64,000 bases of DNA from Streptomyces yatensis (GTDB lineage: Bacteria > Actinomycetota > Actinomycetes > Streptomycetales > Streptomycetaceae): assembly GCF_018069625.1 (NCBI RefSeq), contig NZ_CP072941.1:7254001-7318000 (forward strand), read 5' to 3'. Made by a program: the position numbers and the translations under genes. Positions 60,539-64,000 of the stretch are shown here, piece after piece. The notes beneath the pieces were generated by a model that saw only the letters and a program-made list of their open reading frames with translations, was not told the origin of the DNA and made no database searches. Positions within the stretch are counted from its first letter, which is position 1. Every line of letters starts with the position of its first letter.

Positions 60539-61936
60539 TCACGGTGCCGTCCGGACGTCCACGTCCTGCTTCCGTGTGGCCGTCTCCTCGGCCGGTTCCG
60601 CGGCCCCGCGCGTCTCCCGCGCCAGGGCCACCGTGACCACGGTGAGCGCGCTCATCAGGGCGATGAAGACGACCACGCCCGTGACGCTGTGGTCGAACCA
60701 GAGCAGCAGGGCGGACGCGAGCATCGGGGCGAGGCCGCCGGTGAGCACGGTGCCGATGTTGTTGGCGATGCCGACCGCGCTGAACCGGACCGTGGTGTCG
60801 AAGAGTTCGGCGAAGAAGGCGGGCTGGGAGCCGAGGACGGCGGACTGGCCGATGCCCAGGGTGATGAAGAGCGCGAGCCAGATGCCCCAGGTGTGGCCGC
60901 CGTCGATCACCGTGAAGAACGGCCAGGCGGCGGCCAGCAGCACCAGGGCTCCGCCGATCGAGACCGGGCGGCGGCCGATGCGGTCGGAGAGCGCGCCGAA
61001 GGCCGGCACCGTCACCAGCTTCACGGCCGCGACCAGCGAGATGCCGCTGAGGAGTGCGCTGGTCGACAGGCCGCGGTCCTCGGCGTAGGTGACCGAGAAG
61101 GTGCCGAAGACGTAGTAGCCCGCGTTCTCGGCGGCGCCCGCGCCGATCACGATGAGCATCTCCTTGGGGTAGCGGCGCCAGGCGGCCACGCAGCGGCTCT
61201 CGGCGATCCGCTGCCGCAGCGGGCGCGGTGCCTTCGCGGTGGCGGGACCCGCCTGCTGGACCTGCCGCACCTGCTGGAACTCGGCGGTCTCCGGCAGCGA
61301 GCGGCGCACCCAGAGGCCGAAGAAGGTCAGCCCCGCGCTGAGCAGGAAGGGAATCCGCCAGCCCCAGTCGAGGAAGGCGTCCTCGGACAGCAGCCCGGTG
61401 GTGAGCGCGAAGGCGCCGGTGGACAGGAGGGTGCCGGTGCCGGTGCCGATCGCGGGCAGTGAGGTGAGCAGACCGCGCCACTTGGGCGGTGCGTTCTCGA
61501 AGAGGATGATCAGCGCCCCGGTCTTCTCGCCGCCCGCGGCGAAGCCCTGGACGAAGCGCAGCAGGGTCAGGAGCACCGGCGCGGCGACGCCGATCTGCGC
61601 ATGGGTCGGCAGCAGTCCGATGGCCGTGGTGGCGAGCCCCATCATCAGCAGAGTGGCCACCAGGACGCCCTTACGGCCCTGGGTGTCGCCCCGCTCCCCG
61701 AAGTAGGCGCCGCCCAGGGGCCGGGCGAGGAAGCCGATGGCGAAGGTGCCGTAGGCGAGGACCGTGCCGACCAGCGGATCGCTGCCCGGGAAGTAGACCT
61801 TGTTGAAGACCAGGGCGGCCGCGGTGCCGTAGAGGGCGAAGTCGTACCACTCCACCGTGGTGCCGAAGACGGCGGCGAGGGCGACCTTGGGCTGGAAGAC
61901 CGGCCTTCTGGTGGCGGAACTGCCGGTATGCGTCAT
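60539..61936 (-). CDS. MFS transporter, metabolite:H+ symporter (MHS) family
   Basis: 465 residues with 12 predicted membrane segments. The MHS hallmarks are seen: start TVEWYDFALYGTAAALVF, RPLGGAYFGERGDTQGRKGVL (the loop 2-3 motif) and RFVQGFAAGGEKTGAL, with the mid-protein PFLLSAGLTFFGLWVRRSLPETAEF. MHS proteins import organic acids and zwitterions (ShiA, KgtP, ProP) and include the haloacid permease Deh4p. Convergent with the dehalogenase-like gene and divergent from the CoA transferase. It probably brings in the carboxylate that the cluster degrades. Confidence 0.88.
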   Translation of the reverse strand: MTHTGSSATRRPVFQPKVALAAVFGTTVEWYDFALYGTAAALVFNKVYFPGSDPLVGTVLAYGTFAIGFLARPLGGAYFGERGDTQGRKGVLVATLLMMGLATTAIGLLPTHAQIGVAAPVLLTLLRFVQGFAAGGEKTGALIILFENAPPKWRGLLTSLPAIGTGTGTLLSTGAFALTTGLLSEDAFLDWGWRIPFLLSAGLTFFGLWVRRSLPETAEFQQVRQVQQAGPATAKAPRPLRQRIAESRCVAAWRRYPKEMLIVIGAGAAENAGYYVFGTFSVTYAEDRGLSTSALLSGISLVAAVKLVTVPAFGALSDRIGRRPVSIGGALVLLAAAWPFFTVIDGGHTWGIWLALFITLGIGQSAVLGSQPAFFAELFDTTVRFSAVGIANNIGTVLTGGLAPMLASALLLWFDHSVTGVVVFIALMSALTVVTVALARETRGAAEPAEETATRKQDVDVRTAP

Positions 61937-62088
61937 GGGGGACTCCCTTGTCACCGTGGATCGAGTGGATCGAGTGGATCGCGTACCACTGCGTGGTTCG
62001 CTTGTGCCGCTTGGTGGTTCGGTGATGTTATGGAGGCGCCCACCCCGTGGCAAGGGGTCACACCCTGATTCGCACTGGAGGTCAGCCG

Positions 62089-63315
62089 TTGAGCACGCCC
62101 GCCCCCGCCGCCCCACCGCCCCTGCTCGACGGCATCCGGGTCCTGGACCTGACCAATGTCCTCGCCGGGCCCTTCGCCGGATACCAGCTGGCCCTGCACG
62201 GCGCCGACGTCCTCAAGGTCGAGCTGCCGGGGGCCGGGGACCTGGCGCGCCAACTGGGCGCCGACCGGCGGCTGAGCGAGGAGCTGCTGGGCGCGTCGTT
62301 CCTCGCCCAGAACGCCGGAAAGCGTTCGCTGACCCTGAACCTCAAGGAGGAGAAGGGGCGCGAGGCCCTGCTGCGCGCGGTGCGGGAGTCCGACGTCCTC
62401 CTCGAGAACTTCCGCCCCGGGGTGATGGACCGCCTGGGCGTCGGCCGGGAGGTCCTCATGCGGGAGAATCCTCGGCTGGTCTACTGCGCCGTCTCCGGCT
62501 TCGGCCAGACCGGACCACTGCGCGCCCGGCCCGCGTACGACCAGATCGTGCAGGGCCTCTCCGGCATGATGAGCGTGACCGGCACCCCCGAGGTCAGCCC
62601 GCTGCGGGCCGGTTTCCCGGTCGCCGACACCCTGGGCGGGATGGCCGCCGCCTTCGCCGTGGCGGCGGCGCTGGTGCGCCGGGAGCGCACCGGGAGCGGC
62701 GCGTATCTGGACGTCTCCATGCTGGAGGCCGCGCTCACCGCGATGGGCTGGGTGACCTCCAACTATCTGATCACCGGCCGCCCGCCGCGGCCCATGGGCA
62801 ACGAGAACTTCACCGCCGCGCCGTCGGGGACGTTCCGCACCGCGGACGGATGTCTCAACATCGCGGCCAATCGCCAGCAGCAGTTCGCCACCCTGTGCCG
62901 GCTCATCGGCCGTGCGGAGCTGCTGGTGGACGAGCGGTTCGCGCATCCCGCGGACCGCAAGGCCCACCGCGAGGAGCTGCGCGCCGAGATCGAGAAGGGG
63001 CTGGTCGAGCGGACCGCCGGGGAGTGGGAGGAGATCCTCGCCGACGCCGGGGTGCCGGCCGCGCGGGTGCTGTCCGTACCCGACGCGCTGGGCCTGGAGC
63101 AGCTCGCGGAGCGGGACTTCGTCCGCACCCTGCCCTTCCCGGACGGGCGCGAGCGCGAGCTGCGCGTTCTGGGCAGCCCGTTCCGGGTCGACGGCGAACC
63201 GGTGGCCGCCACCGCCCCGCCACCACTGCTGGGCCAGCACACCGAACAGGTCCTGGCCGAACTCGGCTACCGACCCGAGGAGATCGACGCGATGAAGGAG
63301 CGTGGTGCGATATGA
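62089..63315 (+). CDS. Class III (CaiB/BaiF) CoA transferase
   Basis: 408 residues from a TTG with GGAGG seven bases upstream. Family III blocks are present: LLDGIRVLDLTNVLAGPFAG, VLKVELPGAGD, NAGKRSLTLNLKEEKGREAL, ENFRPGVMDRLG, VYCAVSGFGQTGPLRARPAYD, QGLSGMMSVTG and the late VPAARVLSVPDAL. These enzymes move CoA between carboxylic acids through an aspartyl intermediate. It overlaps the next gene (ATGA), so a citrate-synthase-like lyase and this enzyme act together; the acceptor may be citrate, tartrate-like acids or similar. Confidence 0.88.
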   Translation: MSTPAPAAPPPLLDGIRVLDLTNVLAGPFAGYQLALHGADVLKVELPGAGDLARQLGADRRLSEELLGASFLAQNAGKRSLTLNLKEEKGREALLRAVRESDVLLENFRPGVMDRLGVGREVLMRENPRLVYCAVSGFGQTGPLRARPAYDQIVQGLSGMMSVTGTPEVSPLRAGFPVADTLGGMAAAFAVAAALVRRERTGSGAYLDVSMLEAALTAMGWVTSNYLITGRPPRPMGNENFTAAPSGTFRTADGCLNIAANRQQQFATLCRLIGRAELLVDERFAHPADRKAHREELRAEIEKGLVERTAGEWEEILADAGVPAARVLSVPDALGLEQLAERDFVRTLPFPDGRERELRVLGSPFRVDGEPVAATAPPPLLGQHTEQVLAELGYRPEEIDAMKERGAI

Positions 63316-64000
63316 CCCGCCGGTCCGGAGACGAGGACGTGACGACTTCTCAGGACGTCACGCCTCCGCAGCACCTCATGGATCCGCGCGAGGTCACCGA
63401 CTGGTGGTCCACCGGCGTCAGCCGGATCCGGCCGGGCGAGATCCTGCTGCGCGGCTACCCGGTCGAGCAGCTGATCGGCCGGCTGTCCTTCGCCGAGACC
63501 ATCTGGCTGATGCTGCGCGGTGAGTTGCCCACCCGCACCCAGGGCCGGTTGCTGGAGGCCGCGCTCGTCGCCGCCGTCGACCACGGGCCGCAGGCCCCGT
63601 CGATCGCCGCCGCCCGCATGGCGGCCACCTGCGGCCTGGGCCTGAACAACGCGGTGGCCACCGGGGTGAACCTCCTGGGGGACGTCCACGGCGGGGCCGG
63701 TCAGCAGTGCATGCGGGTGCTGACCGAGCTGGAGCGGGCCGTGGCCGAGGGGGCGGACGTCGACGACGCCGCGAAGGACCTGGTGGCGGAGTACCGCGCC
63801 ACGGGCTCCCATGTCCCTGGATTCGGCCACCGGTTCCACCCGTACGACCCGCGCCGCAGCCCCCTGCTCGACCTGGTGGGCGCGGCGGTGGCGGACGGCG
63901 AGGCGCCGGGCTGGGCGCTGCGCGCCGGGACGGCCCTGGAGCGGGCGCTGGCGGAGGGCCGCAGCCGCCCCGTGCCGATGAACATCGACGGCGCCACCGC
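63312..64000 (+). CDS. Citrate-synthase-family enzyme, citryl-CoA lyase-like (3' end outside window)
   Basis: 229 residues to the window edge. The start ATG overlaps the CoA transferase stop. Citrate-synthase-like features are RPGEILLRGYPVEQLIGRLS, FAETIWLMLRGELPT and SHVPGFGHRFHPYDPR (catalytic His). The short N-terminus and partner CoA transferase are typical of stand-alone citryl-CoA lyases, which split a citryl-CoA-type thioester to acetyl-CoA and a keto acid. The last catalytic Asp lies beyond the window, so a citrate synthase-type role cannot be excluded. Confidence 0.8.
   Translation, partial: MTRRSGDEDVTTSQDVTPPQHLMDPREVTDWWSTGVSRIRPGEILLRGYPVEQLIGRLSFAETIWLMLRGELPTRTQGRLLEAALVAAVDHGPQAPSIAAARMAATCGLGLNNAVATGVNLLGDVHGGAGQQCMRVLTELERAVAEGADVDDAAKDLVAEYRATGSHVPGFGHRFHPYDPRRSPLLDLVGAAVADGEAPGWALRAGTALERALAEGRSRPVPMNIDGAT

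Overview
The window reads as chromosomal DNA of a Streptomyces-type actinomycete. GC content is very high with third-position G/C bias, GTG/TTG starts are common, and gene pairs are often coupled by 4-bp GTGA/ATGA overlaps. The cargo also fits: a class A RNase P RNA, a bL37 ribosomal peptide, CYP157-type P450, DUF6879 and XRE/HATPase regulator pairs, and the neighbour set Nif3 / zinc-ribbon coiled coil / RNase H-CobC. No tRNA, rRNA, CRISPR array or PKS/NRPS assembly line was seen.

The most coherent signal is a dispersed steroid (sterol side-chain) catabolism regulon. A TetR protein at 24015-24629 closely resembles mycobacterial KstR in its DNA-binding half. Exact or near-exact copies of the published KstR operator pattern TnnAACnnGTTnnA precede five transcription units: cyp125-like/fadA5-like (divergent, as in M. 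tuberculosis), a metallo-hydrolase diverging from an aldehyde dehydrogenase plus ferredoxin, kstR itself, an unexplained glycosyltransferase-methyltransferase-alpha/alpha-barrel operon, and a MaoC hydratase (ChsH3-like)-alcohol dehydrogenase-SDR operon. A Rv3520c-like F420 enzyme lies nearby without a visible site.

A second system (9.2-16.2 kb, minus strand) is a five-gene operon behind a cobalamin riboswitch: a secreted, membrane-anchored terpene-cyclase-fold protein, a second secreted anchored protein, EcfT, a fused double ATPase, and an ECF S component. The two surface proteins may be a bacterial two-piece analogue of intrinsic factor/transcobalamin. Other regions: 0-9 kb, LysR/SDR pair, GNAT, XRE regulator, HATPase, a stand-alone MurG-like enzyme and a secreted triple-repeat protein; 16-20 kb, GNAT, an ExxR-less P450 and a TnpB-only insertion sequence; 28-36 kb, membrane proteins, amidase, methyltransferase, VapBC and a DesKR-type two-component system; 39-47 kb, a propeller-like protein with silk-like and nonapeptide repeats, an iron-box controlled siderophore-binding lipoprotein, Nif3, zinc ribbon, RNase H-CobC and KDPG aldolase.

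From 47 to 53.5 kb there is a sugar (alpha-glucoside type) operon with its LacI regulator. It is visibly damaged: the binding protein has an internal deletion with frameshift, and the two permeases are collapsed into one chimeric reading frame. After rnpB and bL37, the right end (57-64 kb) holds a carboxylate cluster: tartrate/malate-type dehydrogenase, LysR, fluoroacetate-dehalogenase-like hydrolase, MHS permease, class III CoA transferase and a citrate-synthase-like lyase cut by the window end. Short tandem repeats with different unit lengths occur in many intergenic gaps and inside several proteins.
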